A DNA stretch of 64,000 nt from contig JAPDRN010000022.1 in assembly GCA_030247855.1 (NCBI GenBank), positions 124,001-188,000 on the forward strand, given 5' to 3'. Below are positions 11,420 through 22,642 of this stretch, piece after piece. A program made the translations under genes and the position numbers. The DNA is from Knufia peltigerae. Its lineage: Eukaryota > Ascomycota > Eurotiomycetes > Chaetothyriales > Trichomeriaceae. Position 1 is the first letter of the stretch. Each line of letters starts with the position of its first letter. The notes below the pieces were generated by a model, which saw nothing but the letters and a program-made list of their open reading frames with translations, was not told the DNA's origin and ran no database searches.

Positions 11420-13488
11420 TCGGGTAATACGACACTTGGTACTCCGTAAGTCACTGTATTTTTAATAAGTGGCTGTGCCTCAGCAAGTGAGACAATCCAT
11501 GCGCGGAGGCGGGTTCGATAACAGCACTAGGGAATTTCCACGACACATTGACACCGCGTATTCGGGGTACGAGAAAGGCAGTATCTATTGTTTGATCATA
11601 GAGGTAAGGTTATTGTATTGGACAGAGTACTAGGAGTAGTAATTACTTGTTGTCGAGCGCAGACAAGCATGATCCAACAATGACCTCGTTCCAAAATCAA
11701 GGCACGTATTGCAGCTATCCAGGTGGCGCCAGGGGCCCAACAATGACCTCAAAGGGGAACAAGGGTCAAAACAGATCGATACCACTTGTGATTTCTTTGG
11801 ATATTCCAATGCCCAATGAAGGTGGCCGATTCTTGTGGTCCAAAGATTCGTGAGGCCGGGGATATAGCCACGGTGCGTTTGACGGTGATTCGATGAAGCC
11901 GTGAAATCTGCGATGTGCAATGTCCATCATACACAGACTAGGCATGGCAAAGAAGGCGACTTGCACAGAGGCTCAAACACCATGACATCGGAGGCGTTAA
12001 TGGCGCGTCCTTGGACACGGGCTCAAATGGAGCTTCCCCACCACGCATGGAAGACGGCAAAGGCCCGCGTGGAGAATCGTCCCGGGGCGGTCGATGTCTT
12101 TGTGTAAATAAACACCATAATAGGCCCGGAAAGAGGCTAGGGTGACTTTCTCCCTGTGTTTATGAGACTCGTTCGCCGTGGAGAAGGCTTTGCCTCCTAT
12201 TCTGTGCGATGCCGGCTACATGAGAGTCCTCATGATTTAACAGAGAAAATTGGGCGACACTATCACTCTTATAGCCTCCATACTATAGGGACTAGAGGAA
12301 TTACCTACATGCTGTAACTTGCATATCACAGTAGAGGTCCCCTTTCTCCCTCAATTAAAAGGTTCAAGTAGTTCCTACCTATATCTTGCATATAGTATCA
12401 GGATCAGCAATGGAGGCATACTCTCAACTTGTGATGGGGGACCGATGGATTCCGAATTTGCTGCCTTACAGTGATCGAGGGGTATAGTACCGAGTATACG
12501 AGGCATAAATCATTTCGACCTGCATTTTCTAGACGCAATAATAACTAGGGGTTACTACGACGCTGGAGATTAATATAACCACAGCCGAACTTAAGTGAAC
12601 TAGGTGCCAACAACATTTCACTAGTTCCAGTGTGACATATCAGCTATTTCAGAGCATGGTGTGACTTTACAGTTAGAATATCGCAGTGTAGGTCTATTGC
12701 AGACAGACAGTGGCCGCCCAAGGACCGTGACTTAGAGTCCCTTGTCATTTTCGATTATTGACAGATCACAGTCAAGTAGTCCACAAGGAGCAAGTGCTCG
12801 GATTGAAGTCCTCCAAAGCCCGAGGTTTGCTAGGTCAGTGATATAATGCGTCCAATAGGAATGAAGGACACGCCAGAAGGCCTGTGTCAAAGACGTGCTG
12901 GTCGATTGAGGGCATGGTCAGAAGTAGATACAGTCAAGCAAGGTTCTATAGTATCAGTACAGCAATGCGGGGAGTGGACGGTTTTCAGAGAAATGTCAGG
13001 TAGAGCATAAGCCCTCCGTGCCATTCTCTAGTAGCCTGGGCTCGCCATGCTGCGCTGCTCACGACTGGAGTCATCATTAGCAAACCCTGGTCTGATTTTC
13101 GGGGACATCGGGATTCAGATGGAATCTTTCGGAAGAGAGCGATCATTCCTCCTGCTTTGGAGTGCCGATAAATAGGCTTACAAGTCTTTGGAGCTCTAGG
13201 GAAAAAAGGGAATGAGGACTTTGTCAACTGAGCAGAATGAAAATCTAGTCAGAAGCAGCGGATGCTCTGGTGTACATCAGAAAGTTACCTTAGGTAAGCA
13301 GCAGGGATACACACAGAGAAAGGAAAAACGTTTCGCCTGACCTGCCCTCTTCAGGACCGCAACCGTGAAAGAGATATCTTGGCAAAAATTGTTCGATCGA
13401 CCTTGGGAATCTGCGCCCTGGAACCTGTAACGACAGCAGAGACCACGCAAGAATTGCCATTGAGAGCTAGGACTTAGTTTAGTTCACC
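11420..13488. other. Long intergenic region upstream of kelch and SPF27 genes
   Basis: About 2 kb between two divergent genes. Short frames in all phases look random, with many stops. It contains one TACTCCGTA word (11440-11448) and a perfect 13-base palindrome, TTACCTTAGGTAA, at 13285-13297. I see no transposon domain, tRNA or known gene. Confidence 0.5.
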
Positions 13489-14170
13489 ATGTCTTTGGTA
13501 CTGGAGTCTAACGAATCACTGGCTTGTGAGTGATACGCATTCCGGGGTGTGTCACATCTTTACTGACTATTCCGCAGACATCGATCCAGAGCCTACAGCC
13601 GCTCAGAAGGAGAGAGCCAGAGTGCTGATCGACAAAGAATTACCTGCAGACTATCTCACGACGCCGCATCCCTCCCTCCCCCCTCTTCATGAGACTAAGT
13701 TCTCCGAATTGATGTCAAAGGAACTCGAGCGGGTCGCCGTAGGTCAGCCGATGCAGGGAGGGATTGACATGGGAAGATATGAAGCACCTGAAAATGAGGA
13801 CGTCGCAGACCTGGATGTGCAGGCTAAGCGATGTGCGCTACGGCAAGCGTATGTTGCAAGCACCTTTCTCTCGGGGAGACAGGACAATCTGCAACTCTTG
13901 GACGAGTATGGCAAGAACGCTTGGCTCGTCAGCAACGACCGCAGCGAAGAGATACTCAAGGATCTGGAGCGCACGTTAGCTAGACTCAAATCTGAAACAG
14001 ACGTTATCAACAAGAGTCGCAAGGTCACCCAGGAGGCACACAAGGCGGAACTTTTCGGGCTGCAGGATGCCTGGAGGCGAGGCATTGGCCAGATTCTCGA
14101 AATCGAAGTCGCGACAGAAGAGCTACGGCACTTGATTTATGACCGGCAGCACCAACAACATACGCGTTGA
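13489..14170 (+). CDS. cwf7: Pre-mRNA-splicing factor SPF27 (BCAS2 family)
   Basis: SPF27/Cwf7 is a core subunit of the Prp19-associated (NineTeen) complex that activates the spliceosome in the nucleus. Exon 1 is 13489-13525 (MSLVLESNESLAY), intron 13526-13577, exon 2 13578-14170; total 209 residues, the family size. The ATG at 13489 is chosen because splicing then gives SLAYIDPEPTAAQ, matching the conserved start of the family. The C-terminal half is predicted coiled coil and carries the family strings LDEYGKNAWLVSN and VINKSRKVTQEAHKAELFGL. A 52-bp intron with GTGAGT donor supports the model. Confidence 0.92.
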
Positions 14171-15907
14171 GATGAATGGACGATAAAAGCAATAAACTCA
14201 GAACAATGTGCAGGGGTACCGGTCAACAGGGATCAGCGATGCTATGCAGAGGCCTCATTAGATGCGGAGAAAGGCCGTCAATGCCGTCTCGGGTTAAATT
14301 CTGGCGAGACCGGCTCCGCATATGCATACATTCAATTTTTACGCGTCGCCAGACATTACCATCAGCGCTTACAGGAACTTGGTCCAGAAAAAAGGGCATG
14401 TATCAGGGTACGTGGGGCTAGCAGATGGTCTTGCGAAGGTCTAGCATGATACTCTCTGGAACACTTCTGGCTATTAACGCCAGAACGGACTCGGGGCTTC
14501 GAGAGACCTCAGTAGTCCGAGTAGTGTGGATGGGGCGACGTGTCTTCGTACCGGATGTGCCGAATGCATCTCATCTTGTTTCGAGAGGGGGATGGAAATC
14601 AGGTGAGCCAATGCTACAGCAAACTCGAGACACAGTGAAGCGTTCTCGTCAAGGCGCTTGGTGATTTCTGATCCTGGGCTTCCGTGGAGAAGATTCCCCA
14701 CCGATTTCATGGTTCTGGGGAGCGAGAAATCAGCGATGAATTGCCTTACTGGATGACGCCAGCCAATGCATGGAGCAACATACATCGTGTATGGTCCGTC
14801 GGTCTATCTTTGTATCATAGGCTCTACGGAGTATGACCTGCACAAGTGCAGGTCCAGCTCTCCATCATCGTTGCGGTTCCGAAACGAGACTAGTCCAATA
14901 TTCCCCCGCAATCCAAAGAGGGCACTTTGTTATTCCAATCAGCAGCGATTCGCTTCTTTCGGCAGAGCATCTTTTTCCACCACCGTCTCCATTCTGACTA
15001 CGACGACGCCATGCTTTGGCCCATTATCTCCCACCCCCGCGTCTGTTGCGTCGCTAGGAAGGGGGATCTTAACCGGCCGGTTGAGGCGTCATAGCCGCCT
15101 GGTCCGGTGGGTGGCTTGCAAAGGTACGCTTTGACGTTGCCCTTCAGATGCTTTCTCCTACAGCAAGGAAATCATCTCCAGACTAGGTTTACCCGTCAGG
15201 CCATGAGACGTTGGCAGCGGCACTGTGTACTGGTCTGCTACCATCTACTGACTCGAGACATTTTTTCAAGGGCCATCGTTATGAGTACGCAGGACCCCTC
15301 CTTGCAATATGGCTCGCTGGAGCTAGCTTATTTGCCTCACGCATTCGCTGGCACTAGCTTTCTAGAGAGCATTGATGGGTGCATTCAATCCTGGTCGGCA
15401 TAGCTGCAAGGACCACCATGTTACTGTCTCACTAGTCGCCCAAGCCGCAGCTCGTTTGCCGCCTCGATACCGTCTCGACGGGGCGAAAGCTGTGGTATCC
15501 ATGTATCTCGAAAGCTCACCCTCCCGCTAAGACGCACCTCGGCCTATCTTGAATCAATACGGCCTGTACTTTTACTCTGGCACCCATATTTTCTTCGAAA
15601 GCTGTTGACGTCTGGGCGAAACCCCGCAGTTATATCGAATCAATACCCTGTCGTAGCTCCATCAGGGATGATCAGCTTACCAGGGTATCCAAGTACACAG
15701 CCCAGGACCTCCTCACTTCAGTGCCCCGTCATGCAGACACCCCCTCCCTCCTTCCTGCCGAAGGTGGAGAGGAACTCTACCTCGCAAGATATATAATGTG
15801 AGATATCGATCTCCTGTTGTTCTCTTTCTCTTCTTCAGCCTGCTCCTGGTAGAGCAAAGCATATCCTCACTGTTTCTTGTTGTGTCAATACTCACCCTGT
15901 TGCAATC
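14171..15907. other. Intergenic: SPF27 3' flank and alcohol oxidase upstream region
   Basis: About 1.7 kb with no recognisable gene; short frames (for example 14766-15134 and 15107-15403) have no family features. One TACGGAGTA word lies at 14825-14833. The last 200 bp form the core promoter of the oxidase, with C-rich runs near 15735-15755 and a TATA box. Confidence 0.5.
15790..15796 (+). promoter_or_regulatory. TATA box of the alcohol oxidase gene
   Basis: TATATAA lies 112 bp upstream of the start ATG at 15908, followed by a pyrimidine-rich stretch (CTCTTTCTCTTCTTC). A strong TATA box fits a gene that is highly inducible. Position and motif are the only evidence. Confidence 0.6.
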
Positions 15908-18080
15908 ATGACTGTCCCTGACGAGGTTGATATCATCGTGTGCGGAGGTGGCAGTTCAGGATGTGTTCCTGCTGGACGTGAGTATAGAGCGTGTAGGTAC
16001 ACCCTGACGACGACTGACACCATCTAGGTCTTGCCAACCTGGACCACAACCTCCAGGTCCTCTTGGTTGAGGCTGGAGAGAGCAACCTCAACAATCCTTG
16101 GGTCTACCGCCCTGGTATCTACCCCAGGAACATGAAGCTGGATTCCAAGACAGCGACCTTCTATTACTCGAGACCATCCGAGTGGCTTGATGGCCGTCGA
16201 GCTGTTGTCCCTTGTGCCCATATCCTGGGTGGTGGCAGCTCCATCAACTTCATGATGTACACCAGGGCGTCAGCTAGTGATTACGACGACTTTAAGATGA
16301 AGGGCTGGACCACCAAGGAGTTGATTCCCCTTATGAAGAAACACGAGACCTACCAACGTGCCTGCAACAACCGAGACATCCATGGCTTCGAAGGCCCGAT
16401 CAAGGTCTCTTTCGGCAACTACTGCTACCCAATCATGCAAGACTTCCTCCGTGCCGCTGAGAGCTTGGGTTTCCCAGTCACAGATGATCTTCAGGATCTT
16501 GTCACTGGTCATGGTGCCGAGCACTGGCTTAAATGGATCAACCGAGACACCGGTCGACGATCTGATGCTGCTCATGCCTACATCCATGCTACTCGTGCCA
16601 AGTACCAGAACCTCCATCTTCAATGCAACACCAAGGTCGACAGAGTTGTGATTGAGAATGGCACCGCAGTTGGTGTCCTCACTGTCCCAACCAAGCCTGT
16701 CGGTGGCAAAGACATGCCTCGTCGCTTCTTCAAGGCCCGCAAGCTGGTCATCGTCAGCTGCGGTACTCTCAGCTCTCCTCTTGTGCTTCAACGATCTGGT
16801 ATCGGTGACCCAGAGAAGCTCAGAAAGGCCGGTGTTAAGCCTGTCGTCGATCTCCCAGGTGTTGGTCTCAACTTCCAAGACCACTATCTCACCTTCTCCA
16901 CCTTCCGTGCCACACCAGACACAGAGTCCTTTGATGACTTTGTTCGAGGTGACCCTGAAGTCCAAAAGGCTGTCTTTGAGGAATGGAACCTGAAGGGTAC
17001 CGGTCCCTTGGCCACTAACGGTATCGAGGCTGGTGTAAAGTCGCGACCCACGGAGGAAGAACTCGAGGAGATGAAGAGTTGGCCCACACCAGACTTCAGC
17101 CCCAGTGGATGGGAGAGCTACTTCAAGAACAAGCCTGACAAGCCTGTGATGCACTACTCAGTCATTGCTGGCTGGTTCGGTGACCACATGGACATGCCTC
17201 CTGGAAAATTCTTCACCATGTTCCACTTCTTGGAATACCCCTTCTCTCGTGGTTTCACCCACATCACCTCAGCAGACCCATATGATGCTCCTGACTTTGA
17301 CGCCGGCTTCATGAACGACAAGCGTGACATGGCGCCCATGGTATGGGGCTACATTCAGTCCCGTGAGACTGCCCGTCGCATGAGAGCCTATGCTGGTGAG
17401 GTCACAGCAATGCACCCACAGTTCGCCTATGACTCGCCCGCGCGAGCACTCGACATGGATTTGGCGACTCGTAACGCCTATGCCGGTCCCAACCATCTGA
17501 CTGCCAATATCCAACACGGTTCCTGGACTGCTCCTCTTGAGAGCGGCAAGATCCCCCAGCCCAACTGGCTCAACTCCAACTGCCAGGAAGACCGCTCCGA
17601 CAAGATCAAATATAGGCCAGAGGATGGTAAGTGGCAGCTTCCCTTCGATACTTTCCTGGGTCTCGTGCTAACAGTTATCACAGTTGCTCACATCGAGAAA
17701 TGGGTTCAACGACACTGCGAGACTACCTGGCACTCCCTCGGCACTTGCAGCATGGGCCCAAAGAACGGCAACAGCGTTGTCAAGCATGGTGTCTTGGATG
17801 AGAGACTCAACGTCCATGGTGTCAAGAACTTGAAGGTCTCTGACCTTAGTGTCTGCCCTGACAATGTCGGTTGCAACACTTTCTCGGTACGTTCAACGAC
17901 GCCCTCTCGTTTCCATCACTGCACAATACTAACAATGTCCATGCACAGACTGCTTTGCTCATCGGTGAGAAGTGTGCCGTCTTGTCTGCAGAGGATCTCG
18001 GCTACAGCGGAGCTGCCCTGGACATGAAGATCCCAACCTACCATGCCCCTGGTGAGAGCGTCGGTCTTGCTCGTTTGTAG
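15908..18080 (+). CDS. AOX1: Peroxisomal alcohol (methanol) oxidase, GMC family
   Basis: FAD enzyme that oxidises short primary alcohols, classically methanol, to aldehyde and hydrogen peroxide in peroxisomes. Four exons: 15908-15977, 16028-17626, 17684-17886 and 17949-18080, giving 667 residues, very close to yeast alcohol oxidases (about 663). The FAD-binding motif is VCGGGSSGCVPAGRL near the N-terminus. GMC signatures follow (HILGGGSSINFMMYTRAS; SCGTLSSPLVLQRSGIG). The active-site region TTWHSLGTCSMGP and the late NVGCNTFSTALLIGEK hold the catalytic His and Asn positions. The protein ends in ARL, which fits a type-1 peroxisomal signal. All intron phases agree. In filamentous fungi such enzymes are linked to methanol from pectin or lignin methyl groups; the substrate here is inferred from family identity. 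Confidence 0.95.
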
Positions 18081-19068
18081 ATATGAGTGAAAGCTGCGGC
18101 AGAATGTGACGAGAGTGTTTGCGACGGGTTGGTCAATGGTGGTTGTGAGGACCTCTTGTTCGAGACAATCCAGCTTATGTTTGTGATCATGACCGGATCG
18201 GAACTCGATGAAAATGATCGCTCGTTTTCAATCTGTAGCTCATGTCTTCCGAGGAAGGTAGTTTGTGGAAAAGACAAAGTATGAATGACCTTTTTGCAAT
18301 CGGTGATACTCTTAACTACTACCTCAAGAGCCCATCTCTTCTTTGAGACTATCTTAGGCACTTGATAACTTGACAACAGTCCTCTTGCACCTCTATAGTT
18401 ACTTGGTTAATAGTACCAAGTCGGACCAACTCGATTGTGGCCCTGTGTAACAACAATGCTAGACCCACGATGTTGGACAAGGTTGAATTACATACACCTT
18501 TACCTAGGTGGTGACAAAACCACATATTATCAAGTGTGTAACTTTTTCTAGGTCGTACCTGGGTAGTTTCAGCTTCATCGTTGCTATGCATGAATTGTTT
18601 CAACGTGAGATTGTCTGTTAATATGGAACCAAGGTCTATCGCATTTTCTTCAAATATCCTCCAGCGAATGCTCTCTCTCCGAACCACCTCATTTCTAGCG
18701 AGACCTGAGAGTCAAACGAGAAGTCAGAGAATCTTTTTCTGGCTCTTTGAGCGTCTGTGGAAACGAGGACTATGTAGGCCTAGAACAAAGGAGGCTGTGA
18801 AGTTCTATCAGGAACGTGGAGAATGTCGCAATGACTAAGCGGTTCGATGATATATCATGGGTTATATACGAAGAATATTTTCAAGTCAATCCTTAAACAC
18901 CTTTTAAGGGGCCTGGACAGATTTTCTTCCACCCTTTATATTTCACACTCAGACCTTTTGAGAGAGAGATTGATATGTGGTATGTCTCACAGGTATGAAG
19001 AGATCCATCCATGTCCCGACCATGACCACATGAAATGTCTCATGCCTTCAACATGCAGCCATAGATGA

Positions 19069-19446
19069 AAAGGAAAGCTCATTCAGACGGAGGATTCTGG
19101 CTTGATCTTGAAACTGTCGTCCCACAGTCAAAGGAGACTCACTGAGCATCTTGAAGCAAGAGCCAGGGTCAATGACAACCCGGTATGGACTGATACTCAA
19201 TCCTCGACTGGAAATCAAATCACAACTGAAGCTCAACCCACCCCTGGAGGGCAAATCACAACTGGAGAGACCTCGCGCCAGCCGGAGTCTATGTCCCGTC
19301 AAGAGAAGTCCCATGCCCTGCAGTCATTGACTCATGGTTTGACGGCTCAACAATTACTTTTACTTAAAGCCCAGCGCAATTTCGAGGGGCAAGGGGCTCC
19401 CAAAGATGAAGCCATCAGACTTGCCGAAAGCCAGTCAACTACTTGA
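19069..19446 (+). other. Stop-free frame of doubtful coding status
   Basis: This frame runs about 125 codons without an upstream ATG (first in-frame Met well inside). It is Gln/Thr/Ser-rich and contains a 13-base direct repeat, CAAATCACAACTG, at 19216-19228 and 19252-19264, exactly 12 codons apart, so the peptide repeats QITT. Composition looks protein-like, but no family is recognised and no splice partner was found. It could be a gene remnant, an exon of an unrecognised gene, or chance. Confidence 0.2.
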
Positions 19447-19676
19447 TCGAGGTCATACCGATACAACATTATCTGATGCGGCTGAGTCTGAATTGCGTTC
19501 CTACTATAGAGGATCTCGCTTTGAGGCATGTCGGTTTGAGGGGCGGCCGAGGCACCAAATGCTCCAGTTCCGGAAGATCCCAATATGGTGTCCGTTGAAA
19601 ATAAAGATGCAATGCTTTTTGAGGGGTTGGAAAAGAAGAAAAGGAGGCCTCAACTGCCAAATCTGCACAACTGATC

Positions 19677-19700
19677 GGGGGGGAGGGGGGTGGGGGGAGG
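19677..19700 (+). other. G-run with quadruplex potential
   Basis: Seven, six and six guanines separated by single A or T bases, followed by AGG. The layout permits a parallel G-quadruplex with one-base loops. It sits in an intergenic region, over 650 bp from the nearest gene end. Confidence 0.6.
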
Positions 19701-20380
19701 TCAATTGTTCATGATGACCTTTGTTGTCCTCGAAGTTTATGAATTCATGGTTAAACGAGGCTTGTCGCTTGCGAATTCGTTGATCGAATATCCCGGCGAA
19801 AAAAGGACCAGCGAAAAATAAATAGTCGAGCATTTGCCTCAATAAAATAACAAAAAAAAGTACACAATGCGTCTTGTCTTTTTGGTGTTTCTCCGTGTTT
19901 ATAGACTCTTCATTACCAGAAGCTGGCACAAGGCCCCTGTTTGGACGAGGACATGGAGGTTGACCTCCTGCTAATCGATATATCTACTGGGGGCATGACC
20001 AGACTCGTTTTCAATGAGCACTAGACGAAGTAAAGAAATACGAGCCTACCATATCATCAGAGGAACCAACGATTTGAAATAAGATTGTTGCTATCCAGCA
20101 TTGTTCAAACTAGAGACCCCGGTTCAGTGCGATGCATTTTGATTAGCCAAAGTCGACTATATCAAGCAGGGTTCCCGCTCAACCGAGAGCGAAGTGCTGT
20201 TGATACTCGTACATGTTGCGTTGTGCTACCAAACAGTGTGATATCTCGTTGTGCAATGCAAAATCTGTCCAAGCCAAGGTTGTCGCAGCTCACTTTATTA
20301 ACAACCATCGTCTTCCCACCCTCTCAAAGAGACGTTGCGTTTGCTGTGCTTGCAGCGTAGTTGAACATGGTGTCGAACTT

Positions 20381-22248
20381 CTAGACATCAGTCGCTTTCG
20401 ATCCCTTACGTCTTAACTTGCTGCTTCCTTCTTGCCAAGCACTAGCAAAGACCTGGGACAGCCTCTCCCTGCCACTGGTCGATGGTCGCGGCGAAGTTTC
20501 GTTTTCCCAATTTAGCAGCATAGCTTGCCTCTCGAGGAACGACTGGTTTGAGGTTTGCACCTGCAAAGATCCAAATGAAAAGTCCGATATTGCAGTGTCA
20601 GAAAGATTGAGTTCAGCTTGAAAACCCTTGACGTTGTCCTCCTCGGCAGCAGGGCTCAGTGGAGCTGCGCCGCGGGCAGAACCGTGCAGTTTCGCCGCTC
20701 TGCAAGTCTCCTTGGCTTCAATGCGTCTCGGAACAAATATTGGAATCTTTATCCAGTTGGGAATGTCTCTACCGATCTCGATCTCAGGCGAGAGTGCAGT
20801 CCAAGGCTCGGCACCGTTCTGGGTGATCGTACGAGAACCAGCATTTGAGGCAGGACGAGTTGTGGATGAGGTGGACGGACGCTGCGTCACAGGACCGTGG
20901 TCCCAGAGTATTTCAGAAGGGGCGACCTCTCCGTCCATGAATACGAGTGGTCTCTGTACAGCGGTTATACCGCTGATGGACTGGTTAGATTCAGAAGTGG
21001 TACCTGGCCTCGAGCTTGGGCGGGAGGTTCGACCGATAGTCTGTGCTGACTTCTGGCCAACTGAAACATTCGACGAGCTCGGTCTGCTCGCCCTATGTGT
21101 GCTGAAAGTATAATGTCGCGCTTCCTCGCCGCTGCCGCTGCCGCTGCCAGAAGTTGTTCTTAAGTCTGTGAGCCGAGGACGAGGTGGCGGAAAATTGGGA
21201 GGGAGAGCGGGTTGAACATAGCAACGTTTCTCAGCAATGCGTCCCTTGGACGAAGACTTGTGAGCTGTGCAGTTAAGGAAGGGTCCTTTAAAATGTGCCG
21301 GCGGTTGCTGCACTGATCAGAAAGGCTGATTCGGGAGGGACACAAGCATACCATTGAGTTCCCTGCTCCAGACTGCACCCTACTGCTATCCTTCAGCTCT
21401 TCGCGAATCCTACTCGAGATCTGGCTGCTATCAGTTTCCATTGAGTAATGTGCGGTTCATACATACTTGGATTATCTCCTCAGAGCGAGAAATTGCCTCC
21501 TTTGGCTTACCATCATAGTCCAACTGCTATACACCATGTCAATCTTGCGTCTGAGATCGGTCGATATACATACCACAAGGGGTTCAACAGTCTTTTCCTC
21601 AAGGCCTTTGTCCACCGATTTCGCTGGCTGTGGCACAAAGGCTTCGGTAAGGAGATCTGCTTCCGGCAACACCGATTCATTCGTAGTAGGACGGTCGAGA
21701 GATATCTGGCCAGTGGCGGGAGTGGACGGTCGGCTCTTCCGGGCGAAGAGATCGTTGGGTATCTTTCTCAAAGTCCTTCTCATCTTCTTCCACCGGCCTG
21801 AATTGTCTTCGAAAAGATCCATGATGCCTTTTCTTCCGCAAGATCTTCTAAGTTTCGCCTGCTTGTTATTTTCACTGTTTGGCAAGCTGGTTAAGAACTC
21901 TTCATCGTCGAGTGAAAGCTTGGTCGAAGTAATCTCTTCAATGGAGAGGTCAGGATTGGTTGCTTCTGGGGTGATTGCGGTACGAATAAAAGTCCGGTCC
22001 CAAAGAGGCCTCGGAATGTCGTCGAGTGGGGTGGAGGGCACACTGCTGGCTCTTGATGTCACAGAATCTCTCGCACGTAAACTTGGACGATGGGACTCGG
22101 GTGAGGGCTGAGGTATCTCCTTGCTCAACGGCGATGTAGCTATGGTGTACTTCGGAAAGTTAGCACCATTGCGTCTGTCGGTGGGATGAGGATGGAGTTG
22201 GCGATGAGGAACCGCTGAGGCTGTGGCCTGTGGTTTCGGAGTTTGCAT
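20381..22248 (-). CDS. Hypothetical protein, Ser/Pro-rich, largely disordered
   Basis: I do not recognise this gene. Three exons, 21511-22248, 21352-21420 and 20381-21307, give 577 residues with all phases in frame. The start ATG at 22248 is clear. The protein is rich in Ser, Pro, Thr and Arg, with a basic patch (GRWKKMRRTLRKIPNDLFARK) around residues 150-170 and a Gly-Ser run (SGSGSGSGEE). A more ordered segment near residues 420-450 reads EIEIGRDIPNWIKIPIFVPR. There is no membrane span or signal. The two halves could instead be separate genes, but the 69-bp middle exon joins them cleanly with GTAAGC and GTATGC donors. Confidence 0.6.
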
Positions 22249-22642
22249 CTTCGCACCGCAGCTTGCATCAGTCGGAAGGCTTCTGAGGTGTTAGGAAGAG
22301 GAGGGCAGATGCTCAGTACCTGAAGCTGCTACCACATATCTTTGTATCTTTGGACAGGAGGAATGTGCTTCGACAGGAAAGGAAGTAGGCACTGTGGACA
22401 GGAGATGGGAAGGCAAGTGAGAGTGAGAGTGAGAATGCAATGAGAACGAAAGAAACAATCAATGATAAGAATTGGGAAAAGGGCAACAGCATTCACAATT
22501 CCAGCCGCCGAGAGAAAGGACGAGTAAGCAAAAAAGACCCAGGAAGCTCGGCGGGTAGAATGCTTCATACAAACCGGATTAGATATGTGCCTGACTTTAA
22601 GTAACGGTATTGTCAGTCAGCGCAAATATTCTAGAGCTGCAA
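22249..22642. other. Short intergenic region
   Basis: This lies between two minus-strand genes: the 3' flank of Swc5 and the promoter of the hypothetical gene. A minus-strand frame at 22329-22568 has no family features. Nothing else seen. Confidence 0.5.

Larger units (their letters stand above)
18081..20380. other. Long intergenic region, alcohol oxidase to hypothetical gene
   Basis: About 2.3 kb between the 3' ends of two convergent genes. It holds a stop-free frame without an ATG near 19069-19446 and a very G-rich run at 19677-19700, both listed separately. No transposon or RNA gene recognised. Confidence 0.5.

Noticed and set aside
11500..11530. GGTTCGAT string resembling a tRNA B box
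   Set aside because: It lacks the following conserved C, has no matching acceptor stem and no A box at the right distance.
14766..15403. Plus-strand frames upstream of alcohol oxidase
   Set aside because: No domain, signal peptide or conserved string; probably promoter and intergenic DNA.
16270..17154. 294-codon minus-strand frame opposite alcohol oxidase
   Set aside because: Arises from codon bias of the oxidase on the other strand, which has full motif support.
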